From Aeromonas bivalvium (GTDB taxonomy: Bacteria > Pseudomonadota > Gammaproteobacteria > Enterobacterales > Aeromonadaceae): DNA of 58,614 nucleotides. The position numbers and the translations under genes are program-made. Shown piece after piece: positions 43,634 through 50,667 of this stretch (positions are counted from its first letter, which is position 1; each line of letters begins with the position of its first letter). The stretch lies in NCBI RefSeq assembly GCF_000819765.1, contig NZ_CDBT01000061.1:124406-183019 (forward strand), read 5' to 3'. The notes beneath the pieces were generated by a model. It was not told the DNA's origin. It saw only the letters and a list, made by a program, of their open reading frames with translations, and did not search any database.

Positions 43634-44554
43634 ATGCGTATCATGCCCTTGCTCAAGGCGACCTGCCTGAGCCTGATGTTGTCCGCCTGCGTCGCTCCCC
43701 TGCTGATGATGGGTCCCTCCAGCCAGTTGATGTGGGCCCTGCTCAAGCCACTGGTCGGTTTCGACCCCAACGAGGTCAATCTGTTCGAACAACCCCTCAT
43801 CAAGGACAGGATGACGGCCCTGCTCGGCCCCAACTATGACACCACTGTCTCCCTGCTCAAGACCGCCGGCGAGCTGCAACAGGAGGGTCCCCTCTTCTAT
43901 GTGGTCTCCCGCTATACCCCTGTGCCCGACCTCGCCCAGAAGGCTGGCCTGGTGTGGAACTCGGATACCAACCAGATGGCGGTCAAGTTGCTCAAGGGAG
44001 ATGCCGTCGAGGTGTTTGGCGAGCAGCTGGGTCAGGTGACCCCGAGCTGGCCAAAAGAGATGGCCGGCTGGCAGACACCGGCCAGCGAGGCCGTCAAGGG
44101 GGCCATGACAGGGTCGGCCAGCGAGCTGATCAACGGGGCGACCCAGCAGGCCGCCAAGGCGGTCAGCAACCAGGCCAGTCAGGCCGTCGAGGGCGCCAGC
44201 GCCGCCGCAGCCCAGGCCGTGACCAGGACGGTCAATGACGCCGGCAAGCAGGCCGTCGAGGGCGCCAGCGCCGCCGCAACCCAGGCCGTGACCAAGACGG
44301 TCAATGAAGCCGGCAAGCAGGCCGCCGAGGGCGCCAGCGCCGCCGCAACCCAGGCCGTGACCAAGACGGTCAATGACGCCGGCAAGCAAGCCGCCGAGAG
44401 CGCCAGCGCCGCCGCAGCTCAGGCCGTAAGCAAGACGGTCGAAGACGCCGGCAAACAGGGCGCCGAGGCGGTCAGCCAGGCGTTACCGACTCAGGATCCT
44501 CAGGCCGCCGCCCGCGCCAGCGCCGAGGCCGAACTGGAGGCCCTGCTGAAGTGA
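43634..44554 (+). CDS. Lipoprotein with Ala-rich tandem repeats
   Basis: A 306-aa lipoprotein (signal MRIMPLLKATCLSLMLSAC, lipid Cys19). Residues about 20-155 form a globular domain (VGFDPNEVNLFEQPLIKDRM, GPLFYVVSRYTPVPDLAQKA). The C-terminal half is a long amphipathic Ala/Gln/Val-rich helix that contains four 23-residue repeats (GASAAATQAVTKTVNDAGKQ plus AAE), similar in style to LEA-type or coiled-coil proteins. The start ATG could also be 43619 or 43643; no good ribosome binding site marks one of them. Function unknown. Nucleotide repeats of this kind can expand or contract. Confidence 0.75.
   Translation: MRIMPLLKATCLSLMLSACVAPLLMMGPSSQLMWALLKPLVGFDPNEVNLFEQPLIKDRMTALLGPNYDTTVSLLKTAGELQQEGPLFYVVSRYTPVPDLAQKAGLVWNSDTNQMAVKLLKGDAVEVFGEQLGQVTPSWPKEMAGWQTPASEAVKGAMTGSASELINGATQQAAKAVSNQASQAVEGASAAAAQAVTRTVNDAGKQAVEGASAAATQAVTKTVNEAGKQAAEGASAAATQAVTKTVNDAGKQAAESASAAAAQAVSKTVEDAGKQGAEAVSQALPTQDPQAAARASAEAELEALLK
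44192..44467 (+). repeat. Four 69-bp in-frame repeats
   Basis: Units at 44192, 44261, 44330 and 44399, each encoding 23 residues. The middle two are most alike at DNA level, and the last is the most diverged (S for G at the first position, VSKTVEDAGKQGAE at the end). Confidence 0.92.
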
Positions 44555-44603
44555 GGCAAAGCGCCATGACCCCGGCCAGACCCTGCCACCGGAGAGCCGC
44601 ACG

Positions 44604-45374
44604 ATGAGACTCATGGCTCTGCTCGGCCTGCTGGCCACCCTGGCCAGCCCGCCCCTGACGGCCCTGACCTACTACTCAGAGCAGAACCTGCCGTTCAACG
44701 GCCTGGATGAGCAGGGGCGCACCAGCGGCTTCAGCATAGAGCTGCTGCGCCTGATGTGGCAGGAGCTGGGGCAGGAGGAGGAACCCATCCACTTCCTGCC
44801 CTGGGCCCAGGCCTGGTATCTGCTGACCCAGCAGCCGGATGCCGTCCTGCTCACCACGGCACGCACCCAGCGACGCGCCTCCCGGTTGCAATGGGTCTGC
44901 CCCATCAGCCACTCCCGGATCGTGTTGATGGCCAGGGCCGACCAGTTGCCGACGATCCAGCGCAGGGCCGATCTGCTCAATCTGAGGATTGGGGCCATGG
45001 AGGCCGATGTGGGGGAACAACTGCTGCTCAATCGCGGCGTTCCCCCCAGCCAGCTGATGACGGTACCCAGCATGGATCGGGTGGTGCGCCAGTTGCTGCT
45101 GGCCCGCACCGACCTGGTCGCGGGCAACGAAGTCATGTTGCGCCACCAGATCCGCCAGCTCGGCTACCCGGCGACCCAGTTCGTCACCGTGGCCGTACTG
45201 GCCCAGCAGGATGACTGCTTCGCCTTCAATGACGCCGTGGATTCGGCCGAGGTGGCCAGGCTGCAGCAGGCCCTGGACAAGGTGCGTCAGGGGCCCGCGT
45301 TTCGTGCCCTCCAGGCCCGTTACCGGGACCAGCTCGCGCCGGGCAACCAGGCCCCTCTGCCCGAGATAGAGTGA
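44604..45374 (+). CDS. Periplasmic solute-binding protein family 3
   Basis: A 256-aa exported protein (signal MRLMALLGLLATLASPPLTA) of the SBP_bac_3 type that usually binds polar amino acids (LTYYSEQNLPFNGLDEQGRT, GFSIELLRLMWQELG, LRIGAMEADVGEQLL). No permease or ATPase gene is nearby, so it may be an orphan sensor-like binding protein, as is common in aquatic gammaproteobacteria. Start ATG with GGAGAG upstream; it follows the lipoprotein by 49 bp and ends at a strong terminator. Confidence 0.82.
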   Translation: MRLMALLGLLATLASPPLTALTYYSEQNLPFNGLDEQGRTSGFSIELLRLMWQELGQEEEPIHFLPWAQAWYLLTQQPDAVLLTTARTQRRASRLQWVCPISHSRIVLMARADQLPTIQRRADLLNLRIGAMEADVGEQLLLNRGVPPSQLMTVPSMDRVVRQLLLARTDLVAGNEVMLRHQIRQLGYPATQFVTVAVLAQQDDCFAFNDAVDSAEVARLQQALDKVRQGPAFRALQARYRDQLAPGNQAPLPEIE

Positions 45375-45402
45375 CGCCGGGCAGACAGCCCCGGCGCCAA
45401 GC

Positions 45403-45430
45403 AAAGAGGTCACCCCTGGGTGACCTCTTT
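45403..45430. terminator. Bidirectional terminator
   Basis: AAAGAGGTCACCC and GGGTGACCTCTTT, followed by TT on the plus strand and preceded by a GC-rich spacer. It sits between the binding-protein gene and the convergent membrane-protein gene. Confidence 0.85.
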
Positions 45431-45455
45431 TTCCATCCGCCTATGAGGCAGGCAC

Positions 45456-45836
45456 CTATTTGTAGAGGTTGTCCTGCTCGTTGTCCTTGCTGGCGGCCGG
45501 CTCGCTGTGCTCGATGGCGGTGCGGATGAGATCCACCCCGGCCCGGATGATCAGCACCCCCATGTTGACCAGCTTGACGCAGACCCACATGAAGGTGATG
45601 AGCAGTATCAGCTTGAGTACCGTCTGGAAAGCCTCCAGGAAGTTCTGCTCCAGCTGGGCGGTGAGTCCATTGGCGCTGCTCATCAGCCAGGTGTAGACCT
45701 CGCGCACGAAGGGGATGCGGCTCGGCATTTCCAGCACGTCCAGTGCGGCAGGCAGGGCCTGGCAGATGACGATACTGCCAAACAGTACCAGGATGACGCC
45801 AAGGCCGATGCCGAGATAAAAACCTAACTGTTTCAT
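45456..45836 (-). CDS. Small inner-membrane protein, unknown
   Basis: A 126-aa protein with two membrane helices (FYLGIGLGVILVLFGSIVIC and VLKLILLITFMWVCVKLVN) and a charged C-terminus (SKDNEQDNLYK). The longer frame upstream to 45968 overlaps the region before the Nudix-PAP2 gene and has no ribosome binding site, so ATG 45836 is chosen. No family is recognised. It is divergent from the Nudix-PAP2 gene. Confidence 0.6.
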   Translation of the reverse strand: MKQLGFYLGIGLGVILVLFGSIVICQALPAALDVLEMPSRIPFVREVYTWLMSSANGLTAQLEQNFLEAFQTVLKLILLITFMWVCVKLVNMGVLIIRAGVDLIRTAIEHSEPAASKDNEQDNLYK

Positions 45837-46017
45837 GAAGAGTCCCACGGTTTGCTGCATGAAGGGTGACGATAGCTGCCAATAGTAGGCACAGGGGCGA
45901 GCAAGGGCAATCCTGGCCGGGACAAACCTGACGACAAGGCCGGTTCTGACAGGGAAATCATTGCCCAAGCTACTGATTTCTGTGAGGCTTGGCTATCGTC
46001 CCCGGATCCGGCTCCCC

Positions 46018-47397
46018 ATGATCAGATACGTTTGCTGCCTGTTACTGGCCCTGTTGACCGCCCCGCCCGTACTCGCCCAATCTGCCCCCAGCGGCGCCGT
46101 GTGCGTCGTCAAACATCAGGACAAGGTCTTGCTGGTACAAGACAGGGTCTCGTCACGCTACAGCCTGACCGGCGGCTACATAGACCAGGGCGAGACCCCG
46201 GCCCAGTCGGCGCTGCGGGAATTGTTCGAAGAGACGGGGCTCAGAGGCCGGATCGTCGCCCCCCTGGGTCGCTGGCGATCGGCCGAGCTGTTCGCCTGCC
46301 AGAGCCTGAGCCCCATCAGGGCCCAGTCCGGCACAGGGGCCGTCTCCCTGCTTCAGGCCTCCAACCGGGATGGGGAGGTGCTCAGCGCCCTGCTGATCGC
46401 TCCCACCACCCTGCCCCACGCCCTGCGCCGCTTCCCGGCCCAGCTCGACTGGATCGTGCCACGCCTCGCCAGCATCCCGGACAGCGAGGTCACCTGGGTG
46501 GCGGATTTTCGCTCCGAGGCCAATGCCCTTCATGATCGGGAGCTCACCCTGATCCGCCAGGTGCAGAGCCTCATCGGCCCCAAGGCGCTCTGGCTGCAAC
46601 TGGCCAACCTCGCGGGATCGACCCCCTTCCTGCTGCTGCTCATCCCCTTCCTGCTGCCCCTGCTGGGGTGGCCCAGAGTCTGGCAACTGCTGTTCGCCAT
46701 GCTCTGGCTCGCCCTGCTGACTCAGCTCGCCAAGGAGGCCGTGGCCTGGCCCAGACCCTTCAACTTCATGCCTGATCTGGCCCCACGCGCCGTCTCGGGC
46801 TTCGGCATGCCGAGCGGCCATACCGCCACCGCCATGCTGGGGTGGGGGCTGCTGCTCGGCTGGGCCTGGCCGAAGCGGCGAGGGGCGGCACTGACCCTGG
46901 CGCTGTTGCTAGGGAGCGCCACCGGCCTGGCCCGCGTCTGGCTCGGGGTGCATTTCATTTCGGACGTGGTGGCCGGCCTGCTGCTGGGACTGTTCCTGCT
47001 CACCCTGCGCTCCCGGCTGCTGCCGCTGGCCAGCCGCTATCTGGCCTGGCTGCTGCTCGCCGGCCTGGCCGGCATGGGGGCCGCCATCCTGCAATCCCCC
47101 ACCCTGGCCGCCATCGCCATCGCCAGCCTGGCCCTGTTGCTCGGCAGCCAGAGCCGGGTAAATCGCACGCGGCGCCACCCCTGGCTGGTCGGCTTCATTG
47201 CCCTCTCGGGCTGCCTGCTGCTGGGGCTGCTCAGCACAGGTCTGCCGCTGCTCATCTCCAGTTCCCTGTTGATCCTGAGCGGGCAAGGCATACTCTATGG
47301 GCTCTGGGGGCTCTGGTTGAGCCATGGTATCTGGTGGCTCCTCTCCCTGACCGATGACCACAACCGGGGCATGGCCCCACCGCAAGGAACATCATGA
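46018..47397 (+). CDS. Exported Nudix hydrolase-PAP2 phosphatase fusion
   Basis: A 459-aa two-domain protein. A signal peptide (MIRYVCCLLLALLTAPPVLA) is followed by a Nudix domain with a full Nudix box (GGYIDQGETPAQSALRELFE, then ETGL; residues about 52-75). From about residue 195 come membrane helices and a PAP2 phosphatase with all three motifs: KEAVAWPRP (239-247), PSGHTATA (265-272) and RVWLGVHFISDVVAG (305-319). Both active sites should face the periplasm. The PAP2 part suggests a lipid phosphate such as undecaprenyl or phosphatidylglycerol phosphate. The last four bases overlap the AI-2E family gene (ATGA), so the two are coupled. Confidence 0.87.
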   Translation: MIRYVCCLLLALLTAPPVLAQSAPSGAVCVVKHQDKVLLVQDRVSSRYSLTGGYIDQGETPAQSALRELFEETGLRGRIVAPLGRWRSAELFACQSLSPIRAQSGTGAVSLLQASNRDGEVLSALLIAPTTLPHALRRFPAQLDWIVPRLASIPDSEVTWVADFRSEANALHDRELTLIRQVQSLIGPKALWLQLANLAGSTPFLLLLIPFLLPLLGWPRVWQLLFAMLWLALLTQLAKEAVAWPRPFNFMPDLAPRAVSGFGMPSGHTATAMLGWGLLLGWAWPKRRGAALTLALLLGSATGLARVWLGVHFISDVVAGLLLGLFLLTLRSRLLPLASRYLAWLLLAGLAGMGAAILQSPTLAAIAIASLALLLGSQSRVNRTRRHPWLVGFIALSGCLLLGLLSTGLPLLISSSLLILSGQGILYGLWGLWLSHGIWWLLSLTDDHNRGMAPPQGTS

Positions 47398-48479
47398 CCT
47401 TCAAGAAACCGGATCTGGCCAAGATCACCCTGGGGGTGCTGTTTCTCAGCATTCTCATCATCTCCTGCTTCATGGTGCTGCGCCCCTTCCTGCCTGCCCT
47501 GGTCTGGGCCACCATGATCACCATCGCCACCTGGCCCCTGATGCGGATGATGCAGCGCCTGCTGTGGGGCAAGCGCGCCCTGGCCGCCCTCTTCATGACC
47601 CTGGTCCTGCTGCTGATGTTCGTCATCCCCCTGTTCATGGCGCTGGCCAATGTGGCGGAGAAGGCCCCCATGCTCATCGAACTCGGCACCAACCTCAGCC
47701 ACTCGCCCCCCCCCAAGCTGCTCTGGTTGCAACAGGTGCCCCTGGTGGGCGACAAGCTCTATGAGTTCTGGCAGCAGATCCTGGCGAGCGGCGGCCAGGT
47801 CCTGTTCGCCAAGCTGGCCCCCTACTTCGGCCAGACCGCCCGCTGGCTCGCCTCCCAGGCGGGCAACCTCGGCCTCCTGTTCGTCCACTTCCTGCTGACC
47901 GTGGCCATCTGCGGCCTGCTCTATCACTCCGGGGAAAAAGCCGCCGACGGCATTCGCCGTTTCGCCCATCGCCTGGCGGGCCAGCGCGGTGACAACGCCG
48001 TGGTACTCGCCTCCCAGGCCATCCGTGCCGTCGCCATGGGTGTGGTGGTGACCGCCCTGGTGCAATCCTCCGTGGCCGGGATCGGCCTGCTCATTGCCGG
48101 CATTCCCTACGTCATGGTGCTGGTGGTGCTGATGTTCCTGCTGATCGTCGCCCAGATTGGTCCCTTCCCCGTGCTGCTGGCCAGCGTGGGCTACCTCTAC
48201 TGGAGCGGGGACACCACCTGGGGCACCTTCCTGCTGGTCTGGTCCCTGCTGGCGGGCACCATGGACAACTTCCTGCGCCCCTTCCTCATCAAGCGCGGCG
48301 CCGACCTGCCGCTGATCCTGATCCTGGTGGGGGTCATCGGCGGCCTGCTGGCCATGGGGATCATAGGGCTCTTTATCGGCCCCGTGATGCTGGCAGTGGG
48401 CTATACCCTGCTGGATGCCTGGATCAAGGAGGGCGACCAACCGGCGGCGGCCGTGGTGGATGCGCCCAAGGCGGAGTGA
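47394..48479 (+). CDS. AI-2E family transporter (YdiK-like)
   Basis: A 361-aa inner-membrane protein of the AI-2E/PerM family with about eight helices (LGVLFLSILIISCFMVLRPF at the start; LILILVGVIGGLLAMGIIGL and PVMLAVGYTLLDAW at the end). YdiK of E. coli is the nearest type. Members include ion antiporters and putative signal exporters; the substrate cannot be assigned. It starts inside the stop codon of the Nudix-PAP2 gene. Confidence 0.88.
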   Translation: MTFKKPDLAKITLGVLFLSILIISCFMVLRPFLPALVWATMITIATWPLMRMMQRLLWGKRALAALFMTLVLLLMFVIPLFMALANVAEKAPMLIELGTNLSHSPPPKLLWLQQVPLVGDKLYEFWQQILASGGQVLFAKLAPYFGQTARWLASQAGNLGLLFVHFLLTVAICGLLYHSGEKAADGIRRFAHRLAGQRGDNAVVLASQAIRAVAMGVVVTALVQSSVAGIGLLIAGIPYVMVLVVLMFLLIVAQIGPFPVLLASVGYLYWSGDTTWGTFLLVWSLLAGTMDNFLRPFLIKRGADLPLILILVGVIGGLLAMGIIGLFIGPVMLAVGYTLLDAWIKEGDQPAAAVVDAPKAE

Positions 48480-48503
48480 CGATTCAGCCCCTATAGTTGA
48501 TGC

Positions 48504-48531
48504 AAAGGGCCGCCCATAAGGGCGGCTCTTT
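48504..48531 (+). terminator. Terminator after AI-2E gene
   Basis: AAAGGGCCGCCC-ATAA-GGGCGGCTCTTT, 24 bp past the stop codon, with one mismatch in the stem. It ends the Nudix-PAP2 operon and marks the last typical backbone sequence before the AT-rich segment. Confidence 0.8.
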
Positions 48532-48714
48532 GGTTTGTGGTGATAGTGGTTTATGGCGATCGTGTCGGATTGGCTGATCCGCGCCAACCGCATATCCCAC
48601 ATCTTACCGTCCCATGCAGGTTCGATTATGCCTTACGGCTAATTGAATCCACGGGTTTTACAGAAATCTAGACATGCCAGCGAGCACATTTTCCATAGCA
48701 ACGCCTTTTATCTT

Positions 48715-50175
48715 TCAGCTCCCTTTTGCTTTAGAGATCACCCCCATCATGGAGTGAGAAAACTGTCCAGCCTCTGCTTTTTCCTCGAGTTTATCGGAAA
48801 TGTATTTACCTGTAGCTACTGCAGCACCCAAGGGAAGTAACCCACTTAGGAAAGGAGCTAAAACAGGAAACATTGTTACAGCCAATGTGCCGCCAGCAAT
48901 TAAGGCTGTATACTTGTGTTTTGCTTGATATTTATCATTAAATAATGAAACTTGCGTCTCGTGTTTTGATATTGCCCTTTCAATATGAGAGCATACTTCT
49001 GCTGCGACATATCCTAAATCTTCAAGCTTGGTATTAGGCAAACTGTTAACCAAATCTCTCAATTCTCGCCTAAACTCCACATTCTCATCTGTCTTTCTCA
49101 ATGCCACGAGTTGCGAGTCTTTGATATTAGCTAAATAGTCGAGTCTTTTAGACGTGAGAGACTGTAAAATTGCTGATGTAGATGGATCAAATGACGTAAC
49201 TTTACCGGCAGATACATTTTTCATTTTTGCGATCAGTTGGTAATAGTGAGCCTGTGCATCAATACATAGAAATGGATGGCTTCTGAGCTCATCTGAATTT
49301 TCTAGTAAATGGTAGTTTGGCATAATACGTTCACAGATCGCGTTAGTTACGATACTAATGTCACCTTTTGAAAAAAACTCGTTACACCATTTTTCTGACC
49401 TCCATTGTCTCATTTCAGCTTTGTAATTTTCTAAAGCTATCTTTATAGGCTCTCCAGGCTCCGATCCAGGCGATACAAAAAGCCTTGCTTCTTCTATTTT
49501 ACTAAAGTAAATATCAGGTTTTTTTATGGCAAACTCCATAATTTCTCGAGGGTGAGATATTCCTGGATCTACATAATATGAGAAAAAATCTTGTATAAGT
49601 TGAATGCTATTCTCTTGTGTTTGCTGATCATGTTCTTCTAGTGATTTCTCAAAGCTTGGAAATACGAAAAATGGTGGAATATCAAACTCAGCTCCTTTCA
49701 AGTCACTCAAGTGCAACAAGAAAAATGCCATCTGAAGAGGGATGACATGACTAAATTTTTCCTCGCCACGGCTTTTCTCTAACCATGGCATAATTGGGTC
49801 TGGAATTAAAACTGTGTCGGAATAAAGAAGAGATTTTCGAGTCGCATTTAATTGCGTCAGTAAAAAACGGCTGCCCCCACCTAAATTCAACTTACATGCA
49901 TCTAAACTCTTAGCCGCGCTAAAAGCCTTGGCACCTTCCTCCGAGTATAATCTTTTTAATTCTTTTTCGAGAGTTGAAAAGCCCATCATACATTTTTCAG
50001 CTCTGCTAGGGTTTTCTTGTAAAGTAACGGCCATTCTTTGAATAGATTCAGAGAAGTTATTCAGAGCTGAAAAGTCACGAGGCATGCACCCAGTTACATT
50101 GAGGAAAAATTCAGTCAATATCTCAAAGTATCTATCTTGATAAATAATCAAGTCGTGTAATTGCTGCTGACCCAC
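48715..50175 (-). CDS. AT-rich orphan protein, unknown, possible defence gene
   Basis: A 486-aa protein with no recognised family. Start GTG at 50175 has a strong AGAGGAG eight bases upstream. The N-terminal 400 residues look globular and helical (SRFLLTQLNATRKSLLYSDT, LIPDPIMPWLEKSRGEEKFS), and near the end a hydrophobic stretch (YTALIAGGTLAVTMFPVLAP, FLSGLLPLGAAVATG; about residues 425-460) could form one or two membrane helices. A charged tail follows. Base composition is far more AT-rich than the flanking genes, and the gene stands alone between the AI-2E gene and the dha cluster. Single AT-rich genes of this sort with a soluble sensor part and a membrane end are often phage-defence effectors; that is inference only. 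Confidence 0.75.
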   Translation of the reverse strand: MGQQQLHDLIIYQDRYFEILTEFFLNVTGCMPRDFSALNNFSESIQRMAVTLQENPSRAEKCMMGFSTLEKELKRLYSEEGAKAFSAAKSLDACKLNLGGGSRFLLTQLNATRKSLLYSDTVLIPDPIMPWLEKSRGEEKFSHVIPLQMAFFLLHLSDLKGAEFDIPPFFVFPSFEKSLEEHDQQTQENSIQLIQDFFSYYVDPGISHPREIMEFAIKKPDIYFSKIEEARLFVSPGSEPGEPIKIALENYKAEMRQWRSEKWCNEFFSKGDISIVTNAICERIMPNYHLLENSDELRSHPFLCIDAQAHYYQLIAKMKNVSAGKVTSFDPSTSAILQSLTSKRLDYLANIKDSQLVALRKTDENVEFRRELRDLVNSLPNTKLEDLGYVAAEVCSHIERAISKHETQVSLFNDKYQAKHKYTALIAGGTLAVTMFPVLAPFLSGLLPLGAAVATGKYISDKLEEKAEAGQFSHSMMGVISKAKGS

Positions 50176-50479
50176 TGAGAATCTCCTCTTGACATATAAG
50201 CCTTGTTCGTCTGGATGATCACCACGAAAATTAAATTTAAATCAACATCTAAAATCCTGGCTCTAGTGTTGAGCGTATTAGCCAAGATACTCTTTTGGCG
50301 CTACTTTGCCACCAAACAAAAATACATCCACGGCTTGGTAATGAAAAGCTCCACCCAGTCTCGTCTTCTTAAATAACTCGGGAGTGTGATCGAGGTTACA
50401 CACCATATGGCGCTGTGGGCCAAGTTATCGTGTAGCGGCGGGGCAGGGGTTGGTGGCTAACAAAAATGGGCATGGAGTA

Positions 50480-50511
50480 ATAACCCAGGGCGTCGCAACG
50501 CCCCGGGTTAT
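50480..50511 (-). terminator. Hairpin after a gene remnant
   Basis: ATAACCC-A-GGGCGT and ACGCCC-C-GGGTTAT around CGCA, 17 bp past the stop codon of the remnant at 50529-50645. No T tract. It probably was that gene's terminator. Confidence 0.55.
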
Positions 50512-50528
50512 CGGTGGGTAGATGAGGG

Positions 50529-50645
50529 TCAGGCTGGCTGGTGGAGGGTGATGCAGTGAATGCCACCGCTGTCGGCGACCTTGTCGCCAAATTCGCGGGC
50601 GAACCCGACCAAGAGCAGAGCGGGCTTGCCACCCTCTGAGGCAGG
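50529..50645 (-). pseudogene. C-terminal remnant of an unidentified gene
   Basis: An open stretch of 38 codons with no start, bounded upstream by a stop, that reads like a natural protein end (GGKPALLLVGFAREFGDKVA then DSGGIHCITLHQPA) and stops just before a hairpin. Codon usage is that of the GC-rich backbone. The rest of the gene is absent; dhaR begins on the other strand 23 bp away. The parent protein is not recognised. Confidence 0.4.
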
Positions 50646-50667
50646 TCACTGAATCGGGGGCGCTGGC

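Larger units (their letters stand above)
50176..50667. other. 492-bp intergenic region at right edge of AT-rich island
   Basis: AT-rich up to about 50380, then GC-rich. It contains the promoter of the orphan gene, a hairpin (50480-50511) and the C-terminal remnant of a minus-strand gene (50529-50645). No other ORF is supported. The composition break near 50390 is the probable insertion border. Confidence 0.5.

Noticed and set aside
44192..44467. Regular repeats considered as a CRISPR array
   Set aside because: The 69-bp units are contiguous, in frame and have no unique spacers; they encode a protein repeat.
48615..48660. GGTTCGAT-containing stretch considered as a tRNA 3' end or attachment site
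   Set aside because: No acceptor, D or anticodon arms can be drawn around it, and no matching repeat occurs on the other side of the AT-rich gene.
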